The notes under the pieces were generated by a model. The model ran no database searches, had not been told where the DNA came from, and worked only from the letters and a program-made list of their open reading frames with translations. Positions 46,808-56,032 of a stretch of DNA of 64,000 bases are shown piece by piece. The DNA is from Clostridiaceae bacterium. Its GTDB lineage: Bacteria; Bacillota; Clostridia; Lachnospirales; Lachnospiraceae. Position numbers and translations under genes: made by a program. The stretch covers positions 124,001-188,000 of the forward strand of contig CABJBA010000001.1 in NCBI GenBank assembly GCA_902363735.1, written 5' to 3'. Every line of letters starts with the position of its first letter. Position 1 is the first letter of the stretch.

Positions 46808-47776
46808 CTATAATCCAAGGTATGCAAACAGACAGAGAAGGGAGGTCACAATGGCAAATACTGCCACTACTCTTGTCTCCGACCAGCCGGAAAGTTCAAA
46901 GTGGTGGTGGATTGGGGCCATCTTAAAAAATCGTTTCCCGCCTGTTCGTTTAAAATGAGTCACCTGAATGATGACCGATAACACTTCAACCAGATAAACA
47001 AATCCGATAATTGCAATAAAGATCGGAAGCTGCATCATAAAGGCGCTGGAAGCCACAAAACCACCCAGGCCAAGGGATCCGGTGTCTCCCATAAATACTC
47101 TTGCAGGATAGACATTAAACAAGAGAAAACCTAAAAGACTTCCCACCACCGCACCGGTAATAGGGCTGATGCCGGAATTCTCCCCAATAGCTACCACTGT
47201 CAGAAATGTTGCCACCAGAATGGTCACACTGGTGCATAGTCCATCCAAACCATCTGTAAAATTCACTCCGTTATCAGTTCCAATTACAATAAAAAATACG
47301 GCTGGTACAAAAAATATGCCCAAATTCAAATATAATCCCGTATTAAATCCGCCTGTAAAGGGAAGGAGCATTTCTATTGCCACATCATTGGAATGAACCA
47401 GGTAATAAGAAAAAATACCTGTAATGATTAACTGCCCCGCCATTTTCTGAACAGCAGTCAACCCTTCTGAGCGCTTCATAACAATCTTGATATAATCATC
47501 CAGAAAGCCTACGATTCCAAATCCTACAGTCACGAAGAGCACAGGTATGATCTTCGGATAGTCCCTTACATAAAACAGAGAGGTAATGATAATGCTGGTC
47601 AGTATAATAAGGCCTCCCATAGTGGGAGTTCCCTGCTTTTTTAAATGGCTTTCCGGTCCTTCTTTCCGGACCTCCTGACCGAATTTCAGTCTGTGAAGAA
47701 ATGGTATCACTATGGGGCAAAGTATGGCGCTGATGGCAAATGCTATGATAATCGCCAGAATGGTTTCGTTAATCAT
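46808..47776 (-). CDS. mraY: Phospho-N-acetylmuramoyl-pentapeptide transferase
   Basis: Makes lipid I on the cytoplasmic membrane face. Around ten membrane helices are present. Family segments are GTPTMGGLIILT, DDYIKIVMKRSEGL (catalytic Asp pair), NLTD-like NGVNFTDGLDGL and the His triad PIHHHFELSGWSE. The start is the ATG at 47776 (MINETILA), preceded by GAGGTG; a longer frame from 47860 runs through the promoter and is rejected. It has 322 residues. Confidence 0.95.
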   Translation of the reverse strand: MINETILAIIIAFAISAILCPIVIPFLHRLKFGQEVRKEGPESHLKKQGTPTMGGLIILTSIIITSLFYVRDYPKIIPVLFVTVGFGIVGFLDDYIKIVMKRSEGLTAVQKMAGQLIITGIFSYYLVHSNDVAIEMLLPFTGGFNTGLYLNLGIFFVPAVFFIVIGTDNGVNFTDGLDGLCTSVTILVATFLTVVAIGENSGISPITGAVVGSLLGFLLFNVYPARVFMGDTGSLGLGGFVASSAFMMQLPIFIAIIGFVYLVEVLSVIIQVTHFKRTGGKRFFKMAPIHHHFELSGWSETRVVAVFAIVTSLLCLFAYLGL

Positions 47777-47831
47777 GTCACACCTCAATATTTTATGTAT
47801 TGTACGTTTAAATCCATGGTACACAATAAGT

Positions 47832-47860
47832 AGTATACGTCTTTTTTCCCGAATAATCAA
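47832..47860 (-). promoter_or_regulatory. Probable internal promoter for mraY-murD-ftsW-murA-ftsQ
   Basis: TTGATT and TATACT are separated by 17 bases on the minus strand and overlap the stop codon of the upstream penicillin-binding protein gene. It would give precursor synthesis its own transcript within the division cluster. Confidence 0.65.
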
Positions 47861-49617
47861 CTAAAGATTCGAAAGGAGGATACAGTTTCTTCCTTTTCAG
47901 GATCAATTCCCAGGTATGGAAGAATATTCTTAAAGATGTCTCCGACCACCGGTGCTGCTATGGTTCCGCCGTAATAAATCCCCTCCGGTTCATCAATGGT
48001 AATAAGAATAATGACTTTGGGATCATTCGCCGGGGCAAATCCTATAAAGGATGAAATATACTTTTTCAGGCTTCTGGGAAGCTTTTCAGAAGTGGCTGTC
48101 TTTCCTCCGATCCGAAATCCCTCAACACCTGCTTTCTTACCGCTTCCCTCAGCCACCACCTGCTCCAGAATATATCGCATGGTTTCACTGGTTTCTGCAG
48201 AAAGGATTCCCTCTTTCACCGGATAGTCAAAGGTGTGAACTCCTTTTCCATCAGATGTAACTGTCTTTAAACCAAAGTGAGGGGTAACTCTGTTTCCTCC
48301 GTTTATAATGGAGGAAGCTGTTGTAATAAGCTGCATGGGAGTGATCTGAAAAGACTGGCCAAAGGAAACCGTTGCCAGCTCCACAAGACCCATATTTTCT
48401 TTTTTATGCATAATGGTAGACGCCTCTCCCGGAAGGTCGATTCCTGTCTTTCCCTTTAAGCCAAACTGTTCAAAATACCGGTAGTACTGGTCAACTCCCA
48501 GCCTCTGTCCCACATCAATCAGCACCGGATTACAGGAATTCATCATTCCGTGAAGAAAGTCCTCGGAACCATGGCCTCCCACCTTATGACATCTGATCTT
48601 TCTGTCTTCCACAATCCGAAAACCAGGACAGGAAAAACGGTCTTCCAGTCTTACCACTCCAGCCTCCAGACCTGCAGCTGCTGTCACAATCTTAAAGGTT
48701 GAGCCTGGCTCGTAGGTATCATTGATGCAGGGATTTCTCCACATCTGGTTCAACAGGTTTTGTCTTTCTTTTTCCGAAGCAGGAGCGGGAATTTCTGTAC
48801 TCAAAGAAAAAGGATCATTTAAATTGAATTCAGGGGCATTGACCATGGCCATAATCTCCCCATTTTGAGGATTCATAGCAATAATCGACACTCTTTTCGC
48901 ACCCTTCTTCTCCAGGGTCTGATAGGCGGCCTGCTCGCAATACCTTTGAATATTCACATCCAGGCTGATGAAAAGATCCTGCCCTGCCACTGGCTCAATT
49001 CTGTCCTCTGCGGCATTTTCAATCTCCACTCCCGCAGCATCAGACATGGTCAGAATTTTTCCATTCTGCCCTTTTAAGTATTCTTCATACTTTACTTCCA
49101 GTCCGATAATTCCCTGGTTATCTCCCCCCGTAAATCCCAGGACTGTAGACGCCAGAGTATCGTAGGGATAGTAACGCTTGTAATCCTCATCCACCTTTAC
49201 TCCGGCCAGATGATAGGTTCTGATCTGATCTCCTAATGCCTTGTCTACATTTGTCTTAATAATTTCCCTTGAGCTGTATTTTTCTACCTTTTTGCGAACA
49301 TCTTCTTCGTTAAGTCCCAGCTCCCTGGAAAGAATTTCTACCACTTCATCTGGTTTCCTGATCTGGTTGTGTATGACTGATATGGTACAGACTGTCCGGT
49401 TTGTGGCAATGACTGTGCCGCTGGCATCTATGATATTTCCTCTGGCCGCTTTGATGGTTCTTTCCCGCTGGTGTAAATCTTCCGCCATTGCACTATAATG
49501 CTCTGAACGGTAAACCATTAGAAAAATAAGCCGCCCCATAAGTCCTGTCACGGCAAGAAATAACAGGAAAAACAGGAGGGCTATTTTCTCTCTGTGATGA
49601 GTCTTATTTGAATTCAT
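47857..49617 (-). CDS. spoVD: Class B penicillin-binding protein, SpoVD/FtsI-like
   Basis: Transpeptidase that cross-links peptidoglycan, probably at the septum or in the spore cortex. One N-terminal helix (residues 11-35) precedes a dimerisation domain and the transpeptidase domain with Ser306-TFK, SCN at 361-363, and a third motif reading KTA (506-508) instead of KTG. There is no PASTA domain, unlike many SpoVD proteins, so the symbol is tentative. The start is the ATG at 49617 (MNSNKTHH), six bases after GGAG; the ATGs at 49638 lack any ribosome binding site. It has 586 residues. Confidence 0.85.
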   Translation of the reverse strand: MNSNKTHHREKIALLFFLLFLAVTGLMGRLIFLMVYRSEHYSAMAEDLHQRERTIKAARGNIIDASGTVIATNRTVCTISVIHNQIRKPDEVVEILSRELGLNEEDVRKKVEKYSSREIIKTNVDKALGDQIRTYHLAGVKVDEDYKRYYPYDTLASTVLGFTGGDNQGIIGLEVKYEEYLKGQNGKILTMSDAAGVEIENAAEDRIEPVAGQDLFISLDVNIQRYCEQAAYQTLEKKGAKRVSIIAMNPQNGEIMAMVNAPEFNLNDPFSLSTEIPAPASEKERQNLLNQMWRNPCINDTYEPGSTFKIVTAAAGLEAGVVRLEDRFSCPGFRIVEDRKIRCHKVGGHGSEDFLHGMMNSCNPVLIDVGQRLGVDQYYRYFEQFGLKGKTGIDLPGEASTIMHKKENMGLVELATVSFGQSFQITPMQLITTASSIINGGNRVTPHFGLKTVTSDGKGVHTFDYPVKEGILSAETSETMRYILEQVVAEGSGKKAGVEGFRIGGKTATSEKLPRSLKKYISSFIGFAPANDPKVIILITIDEPEGIYYGGTIAAPVVGDIFKNILPYLGIDPEKEETVSSFRIFS

Positions 49618-49687
49618 ATGCTGCTCCGTTGCCATCATTATTACAGTATATGAATTTTAACATTTTTTATGAGTTTTTCATGGCATT

Positions 49688-51895
49688 TTACTCCTGTCCG
49701 GTCTGACTCGGAAGAGCAGCCGGAAGTTCGGATCCGTCGCCTTCCTCAGCACGGTTTATATATTCTTCGGAGGGGTTTAAATACTCCTCAGGAATCTGCT
49801 CGCCATTTTCCAGTGTGTGAGCCGGGGTTGTACTTTCCTCTTCTGCTGAATTTTCATCTCCGGGCGCCTCCTGGGTCTCGCTGGTGATTCCCTCCTGCTG
49901 GGGAAGTTTTGCCTCTTCATCAGAAGGAAGACGGGATTCTGTATCAGTATCAGGAAACACATTTAAATAAGGAAGAATATCTGTCATAATCTTCTGAAAA
50001 ACCTCACTGGCATAAGTACTGTGAGGCTGATCTTTTACGTGAGGCTCATCGATTACCACATATACAAGCACCTGAGGATTATCGGAAGGAGCATAACCCA
50101 GAAAGGAAACCAGATAATTGATTTTATCCCTTGGAATCTTCTCTGCAGTTCCTGTCTTTCCCGCAATTTTATATCCTGCAACCTTGGCAGTTCCTCCGGT
50201 ACCACCCTCCACATTGACCGTTTTAAACAGGGCTTCATTGATAAATCTGGAGGTGGATTCTGATACCGTTTCCCTCACCAGTACCGGCTCGGCTTTTTTC
50301 ACAACAGCCCCTTGTTCATTGAGTATCTGCTTCATTACATGAGGTTCATAATAAGAACCGCCATTTATAACAGAACAATACGCAGCGGCCATCTGAATCA
50401 TGGTACTGTTAAAGTTCTGTCCAAAGGAATTGGTGGCAAGGTCTGTAGGACCTGCCGTTTCTGCCGTATACATCAGAGACCTGTTATCTGCCTCTCCCGG
50501 TAAATCAATTCCTGTCTTGGAGCCAAATCCAAACAGCTTCTGGTATTTGTAGAATTTATCCTTTCCCATCTGCTGGGCAATTCGCATCATCACCACATTG
50601 CAGGACTTCATCAGCCCTTCTTCTACCGTGATCAGACCGTGGCCGTAACGGCTGGCACAGTTGATTTTATGGCCTCCCACTTCCAGGAACTTGTTGCACA
50701 CATAGGTTTCATTGCCTGTAATTGCACCTTCTTCCAGGGCTGCCGAAACTGTGAATATCTTTTCCGTGGACCCTGGCTCATAGCCGTCGCTGACGGCAAA
50801 ATTACGCCAGGTCTGGTTCCAGGCCACCTGAGTTCCCAGAGATATGATTTCCTCGCTGCTGTAGTGGCCGGATACGGTTTCCGGGGTCAAAGGCTGAGCA
50901 TTTTTATTTTTTCTCTTATAATCGTCAATGGCCTCTTTGATTCCAAGCTCTCTCAGCACCTCCTGGGTATATTCAGGCCTAAGCTGCCTGGGATTATTTA
51001 AGTCAAAGGCCTTATCATTTGCCATTGCAAGAACTTCACCGTTATTGGGGTCTATGACCACCACACCCATCCGTTTGCTGCCTGTCTCCCGCTCCCACTC
51101 ACCGATATATTTCTCCACAATTTTCTGCACATTGGAATCCATGGTAGAAACCACAGTATTACCATTAGAAGCAGGTTTGATCACTCTCTCCAAGTTGGAA
51201 TCATCATTCAAATATCCGTATTCCCTCCCGTTGGTTCCCATGAGGGTTGTATTATAAAACTGCTCGATTCCTCCTGTTCCATCCATTCCATCCCCATTGG
51301 CAAAGCCGATGATATTGCATCCCATGGAATTGTAGGGGTATACTCTCTTGTATTCATCCTCAAACCAGATTCCCTTGATGGATTTTCGTTCGCTCTTCAA
51401 TTGCTTTATTTTTTCTTCTTTGTATTTCTCATAATTTTCTTTATCCGTATAGGTCAGTTGCTTTGCGTAGCGGACATACTGCTTATCCTTTTTTTCCTGA
51501 ATCAGGTTCATGATTTCAGTCCGGTCATATCCAAAGCATTCCGTCAACGCAGCCACCGACGGCTCCAAATAGGCTTCCGGGTCTGACATGATCTGCTTGG
51601 GATCCAGAATCAGGTTATAGACCTTTTCACTGGTTGCCAGAAAGGTTCCGTTCCGGTCCAGAATATCTCCTCTGCGAAAGGGAATTACACGGCTGTCATA
51701 GTCCTGATTAGCCAGAACAATCTGGTTAAAATCATCTCTTTTCTTTGTCATCAAATTATAAAGACTCATAACCAATGCAAACAAAGCCAGCATAATTACC
51801 AGAACAGTAATTGCCAGCTTCTCCTGCATATAACGAGGGAATACCTTATTATTTTTTTTGTTTCTTTTTCTGTTAATATTTCGGGATGTCCTCAT
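49688..51895 (-). CDS. Class B penicillin-binding protein, FtsI/PBP2b-like
   Basis: Likely the vegetative septal transpeptidase. It has a basic cytoplasmic tail, a membrane helix at about residues 27-47, a dimerisation domain with a Lys/Glu-rich helical insert near 150-175, and intact motifs Ser376-TEK, SCN at 431-433 and KTG at 580-582. The last 85 residues are an acidic, Pro/Glu/Ser-rich tail outside the cell. It has 735 residues. Its ATG overlaps the end of ftsL. Tandem class B enzymes here mirror the pbpB-spoVD pair of Bacillus. Confidence 0.9.
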   Translation of the reverse strand: MRTSRNINRKRNKKNNKVFPRYMQEKLAITVLVIMLALFALVMSLYNLMTKKRDDFNQIVLANQDYDSRVIPFRRGDILDRNGTFLATSEKVYNLILDPKQIMSDPEAYLEPSVAALTECFGYDRTEIMNLIQEKKDKQYVRYAKQLTYTDKENYEKYKEEKIKQLKSERKSIKGIWFEDEYKRVYPYNSMGCNIIGFANGDGMDGTGGIEQFYNTTLMGTNGREYGYLNDDSNLERVIKPASNGNTVVSTMDSNVQKIVEKYIGEWERETGSKRMGVVVIDPNNGEVLAMANDKAFDLNNPRQLRPEYTQEVLRELGIKEAIDDYKRKNKNAQPLTPETVSGHYSSEEIISLGTQVAWNQTWRNFAVSDGYEPGSTEKIFTVSAALEEGAITGNETYVCNKFLEVGGHKINCASRYGHGLITVEEGLMKSCNVVMMRIAQQMGKDKFYKYQKLFGFGSKTGIDLPGEADNRSLMYTAETAGPTDLATNSFGQNFNSTMIQMAAAYCSVINGGSYYEPHVMKQILNEQGAVVKKAEPVLVRETVSESTSRFINEALFKTVNVEGGTGGTAKVAGYKIAGKTGTAEKIPRDKINYLVSFLGYAPSDNPQVLVYVVIDEPHVKDQPHSTYASEVFQKIMTDILPYLNVFPDTDTESRLPSDEEAKLPQQEGITSETQEAPGDENSAEEESTTPAHTLENGEQIPEEYLNPSEEYINRAEEGDGSELPAALPSQTGQE

Positions 51896-52355
51896 TCTGT
51901 CTTACATACTCACTTTCCGTTTTATCATAGTGAAGGATCTGATCCTTATTGGCATAGACCATACCCAGTTCTTCTGTAGCCACTTTATATACATGGTCCA
52001 GATCAACGGAAGTATTAATACTCATTTCTAATGCATCATTTTCAGCTTTCAGCTTTTCCAGCTCTGCCTCCTTAGTTTCAATAGAATGAATACTGGTAGC
52101 AATGGAAGACTGGAGGTGCAGATAATGCACGCAGAAAGCCAAAGTAATAACGACAGCGACAGTCATTAAAACAACGTAGGGGAGATCCATCTGCAAGGCT
52201 TTTTCCTGATTTCGTCTGACCTGATGATTGACGGCAGGCCGGCGGACTTTATCTGGTGTATGTACCGGCACGGAAGCCGGCATGGCCTTACGGACAGTAT
52301 TTCCCTGTACATAAGCAGTATTTCCATAAGAACGCACATTTCTTCTTGCAGCCAA
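51873..52355 (-). CDS. ftsL: Cell division protein FtsL-like
   Basis: Small bitopic divisome protein. A basic cytoplasmic tail of about 55 residues precedes one membrane helix (YVVLMTVAVVITLAFCVHYL), then a leucine-zipper-like coiled coil (IHSIETKEAELEKLKAEN). The start is placed at a TTG at 52355, because GGGAGG lies eight bases upstream; a TTG frame from 52385 would begin inside rsmH without such a site. It has 160 residues. Assignment rests on topology and position between rsmH and the penicillin-binding protein gene. Confidence 0.82.
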   Translation of the reverse strand: MAARRNVRSYGNTAYVQGNTVRKAMPASVPVHTPDKVRRPAVNHQVRRNQEKALQMDLPYVVLMTVAVVITLAFCVHYLHLQSSIATSIHSIETKEAELEKLKAENDALEMSINTSVDLDHVYKVATEELGMVYANKDQILHYDKTESEYVRQNEDIPKY

Positions 52356-52371
52356 TTTCTTTTCCTCCCTT

Positions 52372-53310
52372 TCAGTTTCGTTCAAAAACGCGAAGCTTTG
52401 AACTCTTTGCCCGCTTGTTTCCTTCTATCTCTTCTTCTTTAGGTACAATAGGTTTTCTTGTTATGACCTTTCCCTTACTTTTCTTTCCGCAGATACAAAT
52501 GGGAAAATCCCTGGGACAGGTACATGGATCCTCATTGGTCTTAAATATCGTCTTTACAATCCGGTCTTCTAAAGAATGGAACGTAATAATGGAAAGCCGT
52601 CCTTCCGGATTAAGCAATTCAATCATCCCGTCAATGGATCTCCTGAGAACCTCCAACTCCTGATTCAGTTCAATCCGAATGGCCTGAAATGTTCTTTTGG
52701 AGGGGTGTCCACCAACCGCCCTTACCTTTGCCGGAATCGCTGCCTTAATAATCTCCGTCAGTTCTCCTGTAGTCTTTATAGGGGCTGTCTCTCTGTTTCT
52801 CACAATGTGCTTTGCAATGTTCTTTGCAAACTTGTCTTCCCCATAATCTCTTATGATCCGGTATAGATCAAATTCACTGTAGGTATTGATAATGTCAGCT
52901 GCAGTCTGTTCCTTTCTCTGGTCCATCCGCATATCCAGGGGAGCATCATCCTCCCGGTAAGTAAATCCTCTTTCCGGCATATCAAGCTGGTAAGAGGATA
53001 CTCCCAGGTCTAGGTAAATTCCGTCCACCCTTTTAATCCCTAAGTCATCTAATACCGTCTGTATATTTTCGTAATTGCTTCTTACGACTGTTACCTTGTC
53101 CTTATAATCCTTCAGCCGTTCTGCAGCAGCCGTAATGGCATCCGCATCCTGATCAATTCCGATTAATCTTCCGTGTTCTCCCAGGCGCTTGCACACCTCC
53201 AGGGCATGTCCGCCGCCTCCCAGGGTCCCGTCCACATAAATCCCGTCCGGTTTTACATTCAGGCTGTCAATAGTCTCATAAAGCAGCACTGACTTGTGTT
53301 CAAACATCAT
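52372..53310 (-). CDS. rsmH: 16S rRNA m4C1402 methyltransferase
   Basis: Methylates N4 of C1402 in 16S rRNA using AdoMet. The AdoMet site begins [15 protein letters not shown] near residues 21-35, followed by [41 protein letters not shown] and VNRELE-like [12 protein letters not shown]. The C-terminal [14 protein letters not shown] is diagnostic. It has 312 residues and overlaps mraZ by four bases. Confidence 0.97.
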   Translation of the reverse strand: MMFEHKSVLLYETIDSLNVKPDGIYVDGTLGGGGHALEVCKRLGEHGRLIGIDQDADAITAAAERLKDYKDKVTVVRSNYENIQTVLDDLGIKRVDGIYLDLGVSSYQLDMPERGFTYREDDAPLDMRMDQRKEQTAADIINTYSEFDLYRIIRDYGEDKFAKNIAKHIVRNRETAPIKTTGELTEIIKAAIPAKVRAVGGHPSKRTFQAIRIELNQELEVLRRSIDGMIELLNPEGRLSIITFHSLEDRIVKTIFKTNEDPCTCPRDFPICICGKKSKGKVITRKPIVPKEEEIEGNKRAKSSKLRVFERN

Positions 53311-53732
53311 ATACCAAGTCCTTCCATAGCTTCCGCAATTTCTTCCATATCATCATAGGTATTGGCTGCTGTCCATGCATCCTTGCTCCAGATTTCAATA
53401 CGACCTCCCACTCCCACAAGAACTGCTTCTTTATCAATCCCTGCATGTTCTCTTAAAACGGAAGGAAGCAAAATTCTTCCCTGCTTGTCCACCTCGCAGG
53501 AAGAAGCTCCGGCCAGGAAGAATCTGGAAAATTTTCTGGCATTGGTGTTGGTCAGCGGCAGGCTTTTTAGCTTTTCTTCCAGGGCGGTCCACTCTTTGTT
53601 ATCATACACAAACAGACAGCCATCTAAGCCCTTCGTCACGACGAATTCTTCTCCAAGCTGCTCTCTGAACTTCGACGGGACAATGAGACGTCCCTTTGCA
53701 TCGACTGTATGATTGTATTCACCCATGAACAT
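53307..53732 (-). CDS. mraZ: Transcriptional regulator MraZ
   Basis: DNA-binding regulator at the head of the division and cell-wall cluster. Two AbrB-like SpoVT domains each contain a DxKGR-type motif: [14 protein letters not shown] and [14 protein letters not shown]. The start is the ATG at 53732 (MFMGEYNHT), the usual MraZ N-terminus, with AGGTG upstream; a GTG frame from 53741 is less likely. It has 141 residues. Three 10-bp repeats upstream match known MraZ sites, so it probably regulates its own operon. Confidence 0.95.
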   Translation of the reverse strand: MFMGEYNHTVDAKGRLIVPSKFREQLGEEFVVTKGLDGCLFVYDNKEWTALEEKLKSLPLTNTNARKFSRFFLAGASSCEVDKQGRILLPSVLREHAGIDKEAVLVGVGGRIEIWSKDAWTAANTYDDMEEIAEAMEGLGI

Positions 53733-53781
53733 ATCAATCACCTGCTAGTACACCGAGGGCAAACCACATTCCCTCCATTAT

Positions 53782-53811
53782 CTACCACTTTGTACCACTT
53801 TCCACCACTTA
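53782..53811 (-). promoter_or_regulatory. MraZ operator: three 10-bp direct repeats
   Basis: On the minus strand three consecutive decamers read TAAGTGGTGG, AAAGTGGTAC and AAAGTGGTAG. This matches the direct-repeat pattern AAAGTG(T/G)N3 described for MraZ in mycoplasmas. A fourth, degenerate copy (AATGTGGTTT) lies at 53761-53770. The repeats begin at the predicted transcription start. Confidence 0.8.
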
Positions 53812-53818
53812 TACATTA

Positions 53819-53847
53819 ATTCTAGTACATTTACATGGAAATAGCAA
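53819..53847 (-). promoter_or_regulatory. Probable promoter of the mraZ cluster
   Basis: TTGCTA and TAGAAT are separated by 17 bases on the minus strand, directly upstream of the MraZ repeats. The leader is about 80 nt. Confidence 0.7.
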
Positions 53848-53930
53848 GGATAATTTCAAACAAATTTCATTTTCTATAGAGTAAAAAAGGCTTTACAACA
53901 ATGTTTTCCAGTATTTCCCAAAATCGGACA

Positions 53931-53978
53931 AAAAGACACCCCCTGACCAGGCATCTGCTCCTGCCGGTCAAGGGGTGT
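53931..53978 (-). terminator. Terminator of the BMP-type ABC operon
   Basis: A 13-bp stem with one mismatch or wobble (53936-53948 with 53966-53978) and an additional inner stem is followed on the minus strand by TCTTTTTG. It lies just past the last permease gene. Confidence 0.9.
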
Positions 53979-53994
53979 GTCCCTAATTTCCTAT

Positions 53995-54918
53995 TTAATT
54001 TTCCTTGCTGTAAGCCGTTCCAAGTCTGGCCGGCACATTGAAACTTTTTCTGGATACGGTCAGAATAATGGTCAATATATAAGGCAGTGCAATGAATAAT
54101 TCATTAGGGAAGTAGTTTCCTCCTCCCACGGACTGCATATAAATGGCAACAGCCTCTGTAAACCCGAATATAACAGTACCTGCTACCGCACCCTTAGGGT
54201 TCCAGTTGCCCAAAAAGCAAATAGCAAAAGCGATCCAGCCACGTCCTCCTATCATATTGGTGGTGAACATTCCCAAATATCCCACAGAATAAAAAGCTCC
54301 GGCAGCGCCTCCCATCATTCCGGCCAACAGCACCGTAAAGAAGCGGACTCCATTGACACGAATCCCTGCTACATCCACTGCCTCCGGATTTTCCCCGGTA
54401 GAGCGGATTGTCAGCCCCAGAGAGGTTCTAAACAGCAGAAAATAAGAAGCAGGAATGAGAAAGTACACTGCATAAGTCAATATATTCTGTTGAAAGAACA
54501 CCGGCCCTGCGACAGGAATTTTGCTGAGAATAGGAATGGCAATTTCAGGTAGAGGGCTGATTTTAAGTGGGGTGGTGGGAATTCCGAAAAGTACACGCTG
54601 AAAATAGGTGCAGACTCCTGCTGCTAATACATTGATGGCCGTCCCCGTCACGACCTGATGCTGTTTTAAGAAAATGCAGACAACACCGTAAACGGCCGCT
54701 GCCGCAAGTCCGGATGCCATGGCTGCCAGAATTCCAATCAACGCACTTCCAGTGAGATAAGTCCCCACAAATCCGCCCCAGGCTCCCATGAGAAATATAC
54801 CTTCAATGGCAGTTACCATCATACCGGAACGCTCTGCAATTACTTCCGCAATAGAACCTAACAGCAAAGGAGTGCTCATCATCAATGCGCGTTTTAATAA
54901 GCTTACGATCATAACCAT
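53995..54918 (-). CDS. BMP-family ABC transporter permease (second subunit)
   Basis: Membrane permease of a nucleoside-type ABC importer (BPD_transp_2 family). About eight or nine helices are visible, with IAERSGMMVTAIEGIFLMGAW near the N-terminus and NPEAVDVAGIRVNGVRFF and GGRGWIAFAICFLGNWNPKG in the later half, typical of the YufQ/NupC-like class. The start is the ATG at 54918 (MVMIVSLLK), five bases after AAGGAGG; a frame open from 55053 overlaps the upstream permease and is rejected. It has 307 residues. Confidence 0.9.
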   Translation of the reverse strand: MVMIVSLLKRALMMSTPLLLGSIAEVIAERSGMMVTAIEGIFLMGAWGGFVGTYLTGSALIGILAAMASGLAAAAVYGVVCIFLKQHQVVTGTAINVLAAGVCTYFQRVLFGIPTTPLKISPLPEIAIPILSKIPVAGPVFFQQNILTYAVYFLIPASYFLLFRTSLGLTIRSTGENPEAVDVAGIRVNGVRFFTVLLAGMMGGAAGAFYSVGYLGMFTTNMIGGRGWIAFAICFLGNWNPKGAVAGTVIFGFTEAVAIYMQSVGGGNYFPNELFIALPYILTIILTVSRKSFNVPARLGTAYSKEN

Positions 54919-54928
54919 TTCATCCTCC

Positions 54929-56029
54929 TTAAGGTAAATTTGCCCTGCGGGTAAAAAGAGAACCCCCCGAGGGGTTCTGCAGCTTCCGCTTCTCTCTCCT
55001 GATTTCCATATAGTGCCGGAAGAAATAGGATACAATAACGAACAGCATAACAAATCCCTGCATTAAATCCACAATACTGGAAGGAACATTGACCCCCGGC
55101 ATACGGCCCATTAAATTCCCCATAACGCCCAGAGCTCCAAACAAGACAGATGCAAAAATAATGCCAATGGGATTGGCGTTAGCCAGTATGGCAATGCCCA
55201 GTCCGGCAGAGCCTACACCCACATTAAAGTCCTGGATCAGCATGTGCTGCACACCGTTGACCTCTGTAAATCCGGCCATTCCCGCCAGAGCACCACTGAT
55301 AAAAAAAGCAGTTACAAAGATCTTACTGGAGTTAATACCCGACATCCTGGCTGCAGAGGCATTACTTCCCACTGCCCTGATCCGATATCCCAGAGGCGTC
55401 TTATAAAGCAGCACCCAGATTCCGATGGCAACACAGACCGCCAGAATAAATCCTGCATGAAGCCTGGTCCCCTTTATAATAGAAGGAAGCCATGCAGCTT
55501 TTGTAATGGCATCAGTCTGGGGATACTCCCCTTTGGACTCCTTTAAAAAAGTTCGCAGCAGGTAGTTCATAATGGCAAGGGCTACATAGGTGGACATCAT
55601 ACTGACCAGAAATTCATTAGCTTTATACCTTGCCTTTAAAAATCCAATGAAGGCTCCTGTCAGTCCTCCGGCCAAAGCTGTTATAAGGCAGACAAGAATC
55701 AAAAGAACAGGTCCAGGAACTTTTCCGTCAAGACTGAGAGACAGAGAAATGGCTGCAATGGACCCCATATAAAACTGGCCCTGTGCTCCAATGTTAAATA
55801 AATTTGCTTTATACGTAAAAGCAAAGGCCAGTGCCGTAAAAATAAGAGGCGTTGCTTTTAAAAACACTTCTCCCATAGTATACTTATCCGTAAACATGGT
55901 TTTTACAGAGTATACAAACACTTCTGCCGGGTTAATTTCCAACAGCAAAAGCATCAATCCGCTTAACCCCAACCCGGCGGCAATGGCAATGACATTTGTC
56001 ACAATCAAGTCTCTGATTTTTGCATTCAT
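54929..56029 (-). CDS. BMP-family ABC transporter permease (first subunit)
   Basis: Partner permease, 366 residues, with about nine or ten helices. Segments KANLFNIGAQGQFYMGS, YRIRAVGSNASAARMSGINSSKIF and GFTEVNGVQHM match the YufP/NupB-like class of nucleoside transporters. The ATG follows AAGGAGG at the end of the ATPase gene, with a three-base gap, so the two are tightly linked. Confidence 0.9.
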   Translation of the reverse strand: MNAKIRDLIVTNVIAIAAGLGLSGLMLLLLEINPAEVFVYSVKTMFTDKYTMGEVFLKATPLIFTALAFAFTYKANLFNIGAQGQFYMGSIAAISLSLSLDGKVPGPVLLILVCLITALAGGLTGAFIGFLKARYKANEFLVSMMSTYVALAIMNYLLRTFLKESKGEYPQTDAITKAAWLPSIIKGTRLHAGFILAVCVAIGIWVLLYKTPLGYRIRAVGSNASAARMSGINSSKIFVTAFFISGALAGMAGFTEVNGVQHMLIQDFNVGVGSAGLGIAILANANPIGIIFASVLFGALGVMGNLMGRMPGVNVPSSIVDLMQGFVMLFVIVSYFFRHYMEIRREKRKLQNPSGGSLFTRRANLP

Positions 56030-56032
56030 CTG

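Noticed and set aside
53782..53811. CRISPR-like or tandem repeat array
   Set aside because: The three 10-bp repeats are adjacent without spacers and fit a MraZ operator; no CRISPR array is seen anywhere in the window.
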